Assembly: GCA_017626405.1 (NCBI GenBank) | Contig: JAGAIS010000005.1 | Span: 1 to 64,000, forward strand | Length of the DNA: 64,000 nucleotides | Source of the DNA: Bacilli bacterium | Lineage (GTDB): Bacteria; Bacillota_I; Bacilli_A; RF39; UBA660 | Direction of reading: 5' to 3' | Part shown: positions 42,353-50,644 of the stretch, in pieces | Layout: each line of letters starts with the position of its first letter | Numbering within the stretch: position 1 is the stretch's first letter | Translations under genes and position numbers: made by a program | The notes under the pieces: generated by a model | Database searches by the model: none | Told to the model about the DNA's origin: nothing | Seen by the model: only the letters and a program-made list of their open reading frames with translations

Positions 42353-43033
42353 ATGAGTAAAAAAGGGATTAAGGGAATTCTAGATTTTATCATAAAATTA
42401 CTATCATATATTTGTTTAGTAGTTTTATTTTTGATTGCTGTTTTTTTGATATTCTATATAGTTACTAATCAAGTAGCTAAAAATAAGGGAGAGAATCCAT
42501 TAATTAGTGTTTATACAATTGTTTCTGAAAGTATGGTTCCTACTATAGATGTATATGATATTATAATTGATACGAGAGTTAATGATCCATCTTCTCTTAA
42601 GGAAGGAGATATTATAACTTTTCGTTCTAACTTTATCGATACTGATGGATATACCATAACACATCGAATAATTAGTATAGATAATACTAGTGGAGAGACT
42701 AGGTATTACACTAAGGGAGATCACAATAGTAGACAGGATGAGGGGTACATTACATTTGATAATATTGTTGGAAAAGTAGTTTATATTGCTCCTAAGATAG
42801 GTAAGATTCAAGCATTCGTATCGAGTAAATTTGGCTGGTTGCTAATCATATTTATTCCTGCTGTCGGCATTATTATAATGGATGTATTTAGATTAATAAA
42901 AGTATATCGAATAAAGAATCAAATAGAGAGTATTCCTAGATTAAAAGAAGTTGATAAGGTTCGTGAAATAGAAAAAAATAAAAAGGAAATTGAAAAACTA
43001 GAAAGTGAATTAAAGAAAAATGGCGAAAGATAA
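42353..43033 (+). CDS. sipW: SipW-type (ER-type) signal peptidase I
   Basis: 226 residues. One membrane helix near 18-43, then the catalytic Ser in VSESMVPTID (near 59) and the general-base position occupied by His in YTITHRIISID (near 103), the Ser-His dyad that separates SipW and archaeal/ER peptidases from the Ser-Lys type. A conserved GDHN follows, and a second membrane helix lies near 160-182. The C-terminus is a charged coil. It should cleave the TasA-like precursor upstream. AGGAGAG precedes the ATG. Its end overlaps the next gene by 14 bases. Confidence 0.92.
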   Translation: MSKKGIKGILDFIIKLLSYICLVVLFLIAVFLIFYIVTNQVAKNKGENPLISVYTIVSESMVPTIDVYDIIIDTRVNDPSSLKEGDIITFRSNFIDTDGYTITHRIISIDNTSGETRYYTKGDHNSRQDEGYITFDNIVGKVVYIAPKIGKIQAFVSSKFGWLLIIFIPAVGIIIMDVFRLIKVYRIKNQIESIPRLKEVDKVREIEKNKKEIEKLESELKKNGER

Positions 43034-43766
43034 TAGTGTTCTACTAAGGGCAGAAAGTATCATTAACAAATATAAAAATGATGATTCTATTTATTATCGC
43101 GAACTTGTAAAGACCTATAAGGAATACAAAAAAAGCACTAACAATGATTCAATTAGAAATGAATTATATGTAAGTCATATAAATGATTTATGCAACTTGA
43201 TTATTGAAGGAAAAAGATCTAATATAACCATAATCTTGATGATTTTGGTTTTAGTAATTGCTTTAGGTTTATCTGGTTATTCAACATATAAATTTATTGA
43301 TATTTCCAATAACTTAAATAAGAATATTATTAAAGTTAATAAGGCGAATTCTCTAATTGTAAAATTTGAAAATTTAGATAACTTTAATGCCTTGGTATTA
43401 AGTGATGTATCTAATTATAAAAAATTAAAGCCACTTACTCTAAATCTCCTTAATCATTCAGTTGATGAAAAAGATATGCATTATGACGTATATTTAGTTG
43501 AAGAAAATTCTTCAATTGATGACGGTATGATAATACCTAGAGATACATTTCTCTATCATGTTGAGTCAGATTCTATAGATAATGGAATAAAATATTTAGG
43601 TAATTGTATTGAAGATGGAAACAAAATAAGAATATTTTCTGGAACTATAAAAGCTAATGAAATGATTGATATTAAACTTCGAATGTGGTTAGATTCAAGT
43701 AGTAAAAATGATTATACTAATAAAAAGTATCGTTTTAAAATTTTTGTCGATGGATATACTCTTTAG
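43020..43766 (+). CDS. Bitopic protein with TasA-like extracellular beta domain
   Basis: 248 residues: about 70 cytosolic residues (YRELVKTYKEYKK), a membrane helix near 74-96 (IILMILVLVIALGLSGY), and an extracellular beta domain with LRMWLD near the end. The domain shares the RMWL phrase and final strand with the next protein, suggesting a common beta-sandwich. It overlaps the signal peptidase gene, so it is probably a partner of the fibre system, e.g. an anchor or assembly factor. No family is named. Confidence 0.7.
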   Translation: MAKDNSVLLRAESIINKYKNDDSIYYRELVKTYKEYKKSTNNDSIRNELYVSHINDLCNLIIEGKRSNITIILMILVLVIALGLSGYSTYKFIDISNNLNKNIIKVNKANSLIVKFENLDNFNALVLSDVSNYKKLKPLTLNLLNHSVDEKDMHYDVYLVEENSSIDDGMIIPRDTFLYHVESDSIDNGIKYLGNCIEDGNKIRIFSGTIKANEMIDIKLRMWLDSSSKNDYTNKKYRFKIFVDGYTL

Positions 43767-43800
43767 AATAATTGACAATACTTTATTATAATGATAGAAT

Positions 43801-43823
43801 AAACCCTCGAAAAGAGGGTTTTT
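43801..43823 (+). terminator. Hairpin used as terminator and 5' leader
   Basis: AAACCCTC and GAGGGTTT pair around GAAAA, followed by TTTAT and directly by the next ATG. A TATAAT at 43787-43792 would start the next transcript at this hairpin, so the gene has almost no leader and no ribosome binding site. Confidence 0.65.
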
Positions 43824-43825
43824 AT

Positions 43826-44323
43826 ATGGTCAAGAAGATACTTATAGGAATTGTTATAATAATATCTGTTTTAACAGTTTCTATGCCGTTATATAATTTA
43901 GCAAAAGGTAATAAAGTGGGGTTGCTTGCTAGTTATTATACTGAACAACCAATAGAACTTACAAAGGGAGAATTTTCAACACTTAGAATAATAGATAATT
44001 TTGAAGCATTTGAAAAAGTAACTCCAACTAAATTAGTCTATAAGAATAAAAATGGCTTTGATAAGAAATTTGATTTAATATTAACAATTAATAAAGAAAG
44101 TAATATTGATTTTAACAATATTGTAGTTTGTCTTAATACCGAAATAAAATACTTAAGTGATGTAAGTATGGAATATGATGAAAATTATTACTATTTCACA
44201 ATAGCATCAAAAGAACTTAAGGCCTATTCGGAATCTGCAGATTATTTCCGTATGTGGTTGAAGAAAGATTCCGTAAATTTAGATAAGAATTCATCTATAA
44301 AGATTAATTTTATAATAAAATAA
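43826..44323 (+). CDS. Anchored TasA-like beta protein
   Basis: 165 residues. An N-terminal hydrophobic helix (KKILIGIVIIISVLTVSMPLY) anchors or exports it; the rest is a beta-rich domain with FRMWLKKD near the end, as in the preceding protein (LRMWLD). The ORF extends upstream to a TTG at 43772, but the signal starts at 43826, right after the hairpin. It belongs to the fibre cluster. The start lacks a binding site, which is unusual here. Confidence 0.65.
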   Translation: MVKKILIGIVIIISVLTVSMPLYNLAKGNKVGLLASYYTEQPIELTKGEFSTLRIIDNFEAFEKVTPTKLVYKNKNGFDKKFDLILTINKESNIDFNNIVVCLNTEIKYLSDVSMEYDENYYYFTIASKELKAYSESADYFRMWLKKDSVNLDKNSSIKINFIIK

Positions 44324-44341
44324 GCTTATGCTTATTTTTTG
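44318..44341 (+). terminator. Rho-independent terminator
   Basis: AATAAGC and GCTTATT pair around TTAT, followed by TTTT. Confidence 0.85.
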
Positions 44342-44410
44342 TTTGCAAATAGTTAATAATACTTGTATAATGTAAGTAGGGTTGATACTTGTGATTCAGG
44401 GGGATTTTTT

Positions 44411-45112
44411 ATGTATGAAGAAGACAAAAAAAGAATGAATTGGGTCACAACTTTATTGAAATTTATCGTGCTATTGCTGATCATTTTACTATCTGTCAAA
44501 CTTATAAATATAATATTTGATAAACAAAAAAATACGACGAGAGAAAGTAAGTACAATGAATTGCTGAAGTCGATGGACGATTATGCAAATGATTTATTTA
44601 CAATAGATAATATTCCCGAAACTTCGGGTAAGACAAAAGTAATTTATTTGAAAGAATTAGTAGATAGTAAAAAAGTAAAAAAAGAAGATACGTGTGATCT
44701 TAATAGTTCGTATATTAAAGTTGTAAGATTAGATACTGAATATGAAATTAAAACTTATCTTGTATGTGATAATTATGAAAACAGTATAAATTCATATAAG
44801 AAATTAAAAAGTGATATAACAATTAAACCTCATACGACAACAACTGTGACACATAAGACGACTACGAAAAAAAGAGTAATTAAGACTACTAAGAAGACAA
44901 GCATTAAACAGTATACACTATCATTTAATACCAATGGTGGTGAACTGATAAAAGATATAATTATTAATGAAAATGGAGTACTAAAGAATGAACCTATTCC
45001 AGTAAGAAAAGGATACAAATTCATTGGTTGGTACTATCACGGAAGGCAATTCAATTTTAGCACGAGGATAAATCAAGATTATGTATTTACTGCAAGATGG
45101 GTTTTAGAATAA
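44411..45112 (+). CDS. Anchored surface protein with InlB-type B-repeat
   Basis: 233 residues: membrane helix near 13-37, an extracellular domain (45-140) with YLKELVDSKKVKKEDTCD and KTYLVCDNY, a Thr/Lys-rich linker (TTTTVTHKTTTKK), and a C-terminal Listeria-Bacteroides (Flg_new) repeat with YTLSFNTNGGE and GYKFIGWYYHG ending FTARW. Such repeats act in surface adhesion. The middle domain resembles those in the genes at 45166 and 50047. The ATG at 44411 follows GGGGGATTTTTT; the longer frame from 44363 has no binding site. Confidence 0.8.
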   Translation: MYEEDKKRMNWVTTLLKFIVLLLIILLSVKLINIIFDKQKNTTRESKYNELLKSMDDYANDLFTIDNIPETSGKTKVIYLKELVDSKKVKKEDTCDLNSSYIKVVRLDTEYEIKTYLVCDNYENSINSYKKLKSDITIKPHTTTTVTHKTTTKKRVIKTTKKTSIKQYTLSFNTNGGELIKDIIINENGVLKNEPIPVRKGYKFIGWYYHGRQFNFSTRINQDYVFTARWVLE

Positions 45113-45133
45113 GCGTTGAGCTTATTCTTTTAT
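45106..45133 (+). terminator. Rho-independent terminator
   Basis: GAATAAGC pairs with GCTTATTC around GTTGA, followed by TTTTATT. Confidence 0.85.
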
Positions 45134-45140
45134 TATGCAA

Positions 45141-45165
45141 TAAAAAAACTTCACTAAGTGAAGTC
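45141..45165 (-). terminator. Terminator of the minus-strand anchored gene
   Basis: On the minus strand ACTTCACT and AGTGAAGT form a hairpin, followed by TTTTTTT. Confidence 0.85.
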
Positions 45166-46269
45166 TTATTTAAATATGTATGGATCTTGTTCAGTTCCAG
45201 TACCACTTACATAAATAGTTTTATCAGTTAAGTTGAATACTGCATTAACATAATACTTAGTTTTACATCCGATTGAATTTGGCTTACGGTAAATTGAATA
45301 AGCATGATCACTAGTTTCAGCTTCTCCAGTAATTGTCCAAATTGTCTTACTAATTGTTCCTAACCAGTTGTAGTTTCTACAATTCTTATCTAAAGTATCA
45401 GAACAAGAACTATCAAGTGATGCTTGTAAGTATTCATATACTGCTAAAGTACCTAATACTTGATTTTCAAGTTTTACTGAACATTCAGTAGAACCATCTT
45501 TTGTTGTATCTGTTTTAGAACGTTTTCCAATACATAGCGTTTGAGTTTGAACATATCCTTTTAATTCATCAGTCCAAACATTAGCATATTTAGAATCAGT
45601 ATAGTAATTGTCTAATGCTTCTTTTAATCTTGAACTAACCTGATTGTTTAAAATATATTCATTTATACCATTAGTAAATTTTGCTGTTTCGTTGTATCTG
45701 TCATCCCAAGTTATTGAAGGTATACCTTCAGCTTCGATTACACGAATTGAATTGTCGTCGTTAATACGAATTATGCGATACAATTTATCTTTATATTTGA
45801 TGTAGTTGTTTAAAACTTCGCCTTTCATAATATATTTATCGCCATCTTCATAAAGTCCAACACCAGATTCAACTAGAGCATCTTCAATTATTTTTTCATA
45901 TAGATACTTAGTTCGATAATCTTTTCCACAAGTTAGATATGGACTGTAGCTATAATAACCATTATTATTTGAAACAGTTACGCTTCCATCACATTTTATA
46001 TCTTCATTATCGAATAATTCTTCTAGTTCATCAATTTTACCATCGCTGATCATCTTCTTTAAGGTATATACTTTTTGATCTTTGTCTTGTGTAGGTAATT
46101 CCTTCTCATTATGTTCATAATAGTCTTTTGCTACTTTCAACATTTTTTCTTCAAGTTTTTCGTATGTATAGTGTCCACCAGAACAACTTGATATCAAGAA
46201 TATTATAATTATGAATATTACGAAACCTGCTATTATACCTCCAAGAATTTTCATCATTTTTTCATTCAT
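45166..46269 (-). CDS. Anchored pilin-domain-like protein with DUF6273-type C-terminus
   Basis: 367 residues. The N-terminal helix (8-30, ending ISSCSGG) is followed by a soluble domain (35-130) with MLKVAKDYYEHNEKELP, YTLKKMISDGKIDEL and TCGKDYRTKY, the layout of minor-pilin-like domains. From about 150, YIKYKDKLYRIIRINDDNSIRVI starts a DUF6273-like domain that ends with TIYVSGTGTEQDPYIFK. It lacks the prepilin GFTLVEL start, so it is an anchored relative. GGAGTGAT precedes the ATG. Convergent with the gene at 44411, whose middle domain has the same features. Confidence 0.7.
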   Translation of the reverse strand: MNEKMMKILGGIIAGFVIFIIIIFLISSCSGGHYTYEKLEEKMLKVAKDYYEHNEKELPTQDKDQKVYTLKKMISDGKIDELEELFDNEDIKCDGSVTVSNNNGYYSYSPYLTCGKDYRTKYLYEKIIEDALVESGVGLYEDGDKYIMKGEVLNNYIKYKDKLYRIIRINDDNSIRVIEAEGIPSITWDDRYNETAKFTNGINEYILNNQVSSRLKEALDNYYTDSKYANVWTDELKGYVQTQTLCIGKRSKTDTTKDGSTECSVKLENQVLGTLAVYEYLQASLDSSCSDTLDKNCRNYNWLGTISKTIWTITGEAETSDHAYSIYRKPNSIGCKTKYYVNAVFNLTDKTIYVSGTGTEQDPYIFK

Positions 46270-46360
46270 GAAATCACTCCATTCATCATATAAATTATAG
46301 CAAAGAAACTGGCCTCTTTCAATATTTATTTAGATGTGGTATTATTAAAGAGGTGGTAAA

Positions 46361-47437
46361 ATGAAAAAGAGAAAGAAAAAAACAAATAATAACAAAAAAA
46401 TAATAATATTTTTAGGAATCGTATTAGTAATTGCGGCAATTATTGGAACTCTTATCTTTTTTGGAAATAAATCTTTAGATAAGAATGATAATGATGGTAA
46501 AGCTAATGAACCTGATATTGAACTAAATGTCGATCAACCCAAGACACTTAAGATTGTCGATGTCGATTCAAAATCGAGACCATATGCGGTAATGATCAAT
46601 AATATTTCGACAGCGAGACCATATCATTCAGGATTACAAGAAGCTATGATTGTATATGAAATGATTGTTGAAGGTGGAATTACAAGAATGATGGCAGTAT
46701 ATAAAGATGCCAATGTCGATAGAATCGGAAGTGTTAGAAGTTCACGTCATTACTTCCTAGATTATGCATTGGAAAATGATGCTATCTATGTTCATATTGG
46801 TTGGAGCCCACAAGCAAAATCTGATATGAGTGCTTTAGGTGTCAATAATATAAATGGTTTATATGATTCAGCATTCTATCGTGATAAATCTTTAAAAATT
46901 AGTAAAGAACACACATCATTTACTGATACGGGAAGAATTAATAAGTTAATTTCTAAAAAAGGATATAGAACGACAACTAACCGTGATTTATTATTAAATT
47001 ATAGTGCTGAAGATTTAGACTTATCAACAATGCAAGGAACAATCGCAGCAAATAATATATCTATAAAATACTCGGGATCTGCAAAGACTGAATACAAATA
47101 TGATCCGGTTAGCAAGTCATATTTGAGAAGTGTCAATGGTGTTGCTCATAAAGATTATGTTACTGGAAAACAATATACAGCTAAGAATATCATTACATAT
47201 CAAGTAGGAAATACTAAGATATCTTCCGATAAGAAAAATCGCCAAGATTTGGATAATTTAGGAAAGGGAACAGGATATTTCATTAGTAATGGATATGCAG
47301 TTCCAATTACATGGGAAAAAACTTCTAGAGATTCACAAACAGTATATAGATATAATAATGGTGAAGAAATAAAAGTAAATGATGGAAATACATTTATTCA
47401 AATTCAACCAAAATCACAAGAACTGATAATAAATTAA
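46361..47437 (+). CDS. YerB-like DUF3048 protein, membrane-anchored
   Basis: 358 residues: a Lys/Asn-rich start, one membrane helix (13-33), then the DUF3048 N-domain with PYAVMINNISTARPYHSGL and YEMIVEGGITRMMAVYK, RIGSVRSSRHYFLDYA, and a C-domain with GTGYFISNGYAVPITWEK. YerB of Bacillus is a lipoprotein of unknown role. Here the anchor is a helix, without a lipobox Cys. AGAGGTGGT precedes the ATG. Function unknown. Confidence 0.88.
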   Translation: MKKRKKKTNNNKKIIIFLGIVLVIAAIIGTLIFFGNKSLDKNDNDGKANEPDIELNVDQPKTLKIVDVDSKSRPYAVMINNISTARPYHSGLQEAMIVYEMIVEGGITRMMAVYKDANVDRIGSVRSSRHYFLDYALENDAIYVHIGWSPQAKSDMSALGVNNINGLYDSAFYRDKSLKISKEHTSFTDTGRINKLISKKGYRTTTNRDLLLNYSAEDLDLSTMQGTIAANNISIKYSGSAKTEYKYDPVSKSYLRSVNGVAHKDYVTGKQYTAKNIITYQVGNTKISSDKKNRQDLDNLGKGTGYFISNGYAVPITWEKTSRDSQTVYRYNNGEEIKVNDGNTFIQIQPKSQELIIN

Positions 47438-47489
47438 TTGAAATAATATATGATTAATGTTAAAATATATATAGAATTGGGGATGGCTT

Positions 47490-47738
47490 ATGTTAGATTT
47501 TATATTAGCTAATTACATTATATTTATAGTCATTGGAATAGTATTATTACTAGGTTTATTCGGATATATGATGGATAAGAAAAAGTATAACGACTATCGC
47601 GAAGAAATATTGAATGAAGATAAAGCAATAGAAACTTTAGAATCAAATCCAAATATTCAAGAGGTAGTTACGCCAATTACTGTACAAGATACACAAGTAC
47701 CTGAAACTTCAAATGATCCATTAACTGGTCAAAATTAA
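47490..47738 (+). CDS. Small bitopic membrane protein
   Basis: 82 residues: one N-terminal membrane helix (8-27) and a charged tail with Lys-Lys-Lys-Tyr at the membrane border and a disordered Val/Pro/Thr-rich end. It lies just ahead of cdaA and may be co-transcribed with the gene before it, but a terminator follows. No family recognised. TGGGGATGG precedes the ATG. Confidence 0.6.
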   Translation: MLDFILANYIIFIVIGIVLLLGLFGYMMDKKKYNDYREEILNEDKAIETLESNPNIQEVVTPITVQDTQVPETSNDPLTGQN

Positions 47739-47761
47739 TGCATCTAATGCATTTTTTTTGA
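47736..47761 (+). terminator. Rho-independent terminator
   Basis: AATGCAT and ATGCATT pair around CTA, followed by seven T. Confidence 0.8.
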
Positions 47762-47800
47762 CAAGATTATTTTTTAAATAGATAGTATGGGAGTGATAAA

Positions 47801-48628
47801 ATGAATTTAGATCTAAATTTATCATTAATATGGAGTATAGCGACAAATCTATTAGATATATGTTTAGTATGGGCAATTATATACTTCTTATTTAAGAATC
47901 TTAAAAACAATGTTAAGATGGTTCTTATTTTTAAAGGAGTAATATGGCTATTGATTATTAAACTTTTAAGTAATGTTCTAAAACTATATACGGTAGGAGT
48001 ATTGCTTGAATATGTAGTATCATGGGGACCTATCGCATTAATCATTATCTTTCAACCAGAAATTCGTAATGTTCTTGAACAAATTGGTAGAACACAACTT
48101 CTTGGACGTCATAAGGTATTAACTGTTGATGAAAGAGAAAAGGTTGTATTTGAAATAGTTACAGCAATTGAACATTTGAAACGTCAAAGAATTGGTGCTC
48201 TAATTGTAATTGAAAGAAATATGAGTTTACAAGAGTATATTAATCCAACTACTAAATTATATGCTGATATCTCAAGTCAATTACTTGAAGCTATATTCTT
48301 GCCACCAAATCCACTTCATGATGGCGGTGTAATTATTCAAGGAGATAAGATTACTTGTGCTGGAGCAGTGTTTAAGACAAGTATGAATCCAAATGTTAAT
48401 AAAAAGTTAGGTACGAGACATAGAGCAGCTTTAGGAGTAGCTGAAGAAACTGATGCTATTGCATTGGTTGTATCAGAAGAGACAGGAAGAATTTCTATAG
48501 CATGTGATAATTACTTGCATTATAATTTAACAATAGAAGAATTTAGAACTATGCTATTAGATGAATTAAAACCAAAAGCTGATGTGTTCTATGATGCAGA
48601 TGAAAGTGAAGGTGAAGAAGATGAGTAA
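47801..48628 (+). CDS. cdaA: Diadenylate cyclase CdaA
   Basis: 275 residues. It makes c-di-AMP from two ATP at the membrane. Three N-terminal helices (about 10-75) precede the DAC domain with LHDGGVIIQGD (DGG form of the DGA motif, near 172) and GTRHRAALG (near 206). Length matches CdaA (about 270). c-di-AMP controls potassium and osmolyte balance and the envelope. cdaR begins within its last codons, the standard pairing. GGGAGTGAT precedes the ATG. Confidence 0.96.
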   Translation: MNLDLNLSLIWSIATNLLDICLVWAIIYFLFKNLKNNVKMVLIFKGVIWLLIIKLLSNVLKLYTVGVLLEYVVSWGPIALIIIFQPEIRNVLEQIGRTQLLGRHKVLTVDEREKVVFEIVTAIEHLKRQRIGALIVIERNMSLQEYINPTTKLYADISSQLLEAIFLPPNPLHDGGVIIQGDKITCAGAVFKTSMNPNVNKKLGTRHRAALGVAEETDAIALVVSEETGRISIACDNYLHYNLTIEEFRTMLLDELKPKADVFYDADESEGEEDE

Positions 48629-49976
48629 GATTTTTAAACCTTTCATAATGTTTTTTAAATTTATATATCGTATAATCGATAAAATAATTATTACACCAAT
48701 TAGTAGAGTTGCCTATGCTGCAGGAGAGTTTTCTCGCGAAAATTCAAATAAATTAGAAAAGATATTGAATAGACCAAATATTCTTATCTATTTGTCTTTG
48801 CTATGTGCTTTAGGACTTTTCCTACTAATTGATTCGAAGGTAATTGATTTAACAGATCACAATGCACAAATACTAGAAGATCAACCTGTAACTGTTATAA
48901 ATCATAAGAAATCTTATGTAGTTGAGGGAGTTCCCGAAACTGTTGATATAACACTTATTGGAAGTAAGTCGAGTATTTATTTAGCAACACAGCTTGGTAA
49001 TCATGAAGTTGAATTAGACTTATCTAAATACGGAGTTGGTACTTATAAAGTTCCACTTAAGTTGAGTTCATCATCAATCGATTCAGTAGAGTATAAAATT
49101 GATCCATCTACAGTTACAGTTAAAATAAGTGAAAAAGTTAGTTCACGTAAGAAGTTAACGTATGATTTATTAAATGAAGACAAACTAGAATCTAAATTAA
49201 GTGTTTCAAATGTAGAATTAAGCGATAATACAGTTATTGTTCAATCTTCGAAAGAGATTCTTGATAGAGTAGCTGTTGTTAAAGCACTTATTGATGCTTC
49301 CCTAATTGACTTGAAAGAGTCGGGCGAGACGACGATTGAGAATGTTGAATTAGCTGCTTATGATGCTTTAGGTAACAAGATTAATAATATCGAAATTGTG
49401 CCTTCTAAGGTATCGGCAACAATCACGATTGATTCATATCATGCAACTAAACCAGTACGCGTAGTTACTACAGGAGAAATGCCTGATGGATATGCTATCA
49501 GCGGAACGACATCTTCGGTAAAAGAAGTAGTTGTATATGGAGAAAAATCAGTAGTAGATAAACTTAACTATATTGAGGCACCTATTAAAGTATCGAAAAT
49601 TGATGATGATAGAACATTGTCGGTTACACTAAATACTCCTAGTGGTGTGAGATATATGAGTGAAACAACTACTAATGTATCAGTAACTGTTGGAACAGCA
49701 TCGCAAAAATTGATTTCAGGAATTCGAGTAGAATGGGAAAATGTAGGCGTAGACTTTGTTGCTCAGGCGGCTACGCAAAATGATAATGTAATTGATGTGT
49801 ATATTACTGGCGTTGAATCAATCCTTAATGGAATTGATGCATCTAATATAACTGCGACAGTTGACTGCTCAGGTAAGGGAAGAGGAACTCATAATCTACC
49901 AGTAAAAGTTACGGTAAATAATGAATTAGTAAAATCTGAACCAACGAAAAAAGAAATTAGTGTAAAGATTTATTAA
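48621..49976 (+). CDS. cdaR: CdaA regulator CdaR (YbbR domains)
   Basis: About 451 residues. A short cytosolic head (KIFKPFIMFFKFIYR), one membrane helix near 60-77 (ILIYLSLLCALGLFLLID), and an extracellular run of about four YbbR beta domains, with phrases such as KVPLKLSSSS and VEVAYDALGNKI-like repeats. In other Bacillota CdaR binds CdaA at the membrane and changes its activity. It overlaps cdaA by 8 bases; GAAGGTGAAG precedes the ATG at 48621. The usual third gene, glmM, does not follow, although a related phosphohexomutase lies 2 kb on. Confidence 0.92.
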   Translation: MSKIFKPFIMFFKFIYRIIDKIIITPISRVAYAAGEFSRENSNKLEKILNRPNILIYLSLLCALGLFLLIDSKVIDLTDHNAQILEDQPVTVINHKKSYVVEGVPETVDITLIGSKSSIYLATQLGNHEVELDLSKYGVGTYKVPLKLSSSSIDSVEYKIDPSTVTVKISEKVSSRKKLTYDLLNEDKLESKLSVSNVELSDNTVIVQSSKEILDRVAVVKALIDASLIDLKESGETTIENVELAAYDALGNKINNIEIVPSKVSATITIDSYHATKPVRVVTTGEMPDGYAISGTTSSVKEVVVYGEKSVVDKLNYIEAPIKVSKIDDDRTLSVTLNTPSGVRYMSETTTNVSVTVGTASQKLISGIRVEWENVGVDFVAQAATQNDNVIDVYITGVESILNGIDASNITATVDCSGKGRGTHNLPVKVTVNNELVKSEPTKKEISVKIY

Positions 49977-50006
49977 AAGTAGTTAGAAATAACTACTTTT
50001 TTTTAT
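49974..50006 (+). terminator. Rho-independent terminator
   Basis: AAAGTAGTTA and TAACTACTTT pair around GAAA, followed by TTTTT. Confidence 0.92.
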
Positions 50007-50046
50007 CTTTGTGTTATTATATTATATATAATAGGATGTGTATATT

Positions 50047-50583
50047 ATGAAGAAAAATGGTTTTACATTAGTGGAATTATTATCAGTTTTAATTATCCTT
50101 GGAATACTAGTAGTTTTAACAATACCGGCTTTTGCCAATATCTATACGGGAGTTAGAAGAGAAAATCTAAATGGTAAAATAACGGAGATTAAAGCAGCAG
50201 CATTAAAGTATGGAAGTAAGATAAAAGATGAAATTAAAGATGCTAGTGGAAGTTGTATTGAGACTAATGTTGCCGAATTAATTGAAAAGGGATATTTAAT
50301 ATCTGAAAGTGAATCGGAGAATGTCATATATAACACAGTAGATAATACAACCTTAGATGAACAAATAATGATATGTTATAATATCCCAAAATTCGATATT
50401 GAGGCTTACTATGTATATAACTTTAATAGTAATAAATATTATTATAAAAATGATATGGTTAAGTATCACAATCCTAGCAATAATAAAGATGAAATATATA
50501 AATGTGTTATAGATTATCCTGCTAAAGGGGGGATTTATGCCACAAATGAAAAGAGTAAAAAATATTTTATTAAGGAAAAATAG
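50047..50583 (+). CDS. Type IV pilin-like protein with N-methylation motif
   Basis: 178 residues starting with the prepilin motif KNGFTLVELLSVLIILGILV (G at the cleavage site, E at +5), then a soluble domain with ALKYGSK, CIETNVAELIEKGYLI and ENVIYNTVD, the disulfide/loop layout of small pseudopilins. ComG or type II-like pseudopilins are the nearest known group. No prepilin peptidase or assembly ATPase is present in the window, so those parts must lie elsewhere, or the protein is an isolated relative. AGGATGTG precedes the ATG. Confidence 0.82.
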   Translation: MKKNGFTLVELLSVLIILGILVVLTIPAFANIYTGVRRENLNGKITEIKAAALKYGSKIKDEIKDASGSCIETNVAELIEKGYLISESESENVIYNTVDNTTLDEQIMICYNIPKFDIEAYYVYNFNSNKYYYKNDMVKYHNPSNNKDEIYKCVIDYPAKGGIYATNEKSKKYFIKEK

Positions 50584-50609
50584 AGACGAGGTATATACTC
50601 GTTTTTTAT
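50583..50609 (+). terminator. Rho-independent terminator
   Basis: ACGAG and CTCGT pair around GTATATA, followed by TTTTT. Confidence 0.7.
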
Positions 50610-50644
50610 GAATTTTTATGTTAGAATAATAATAGGTGATGAGC

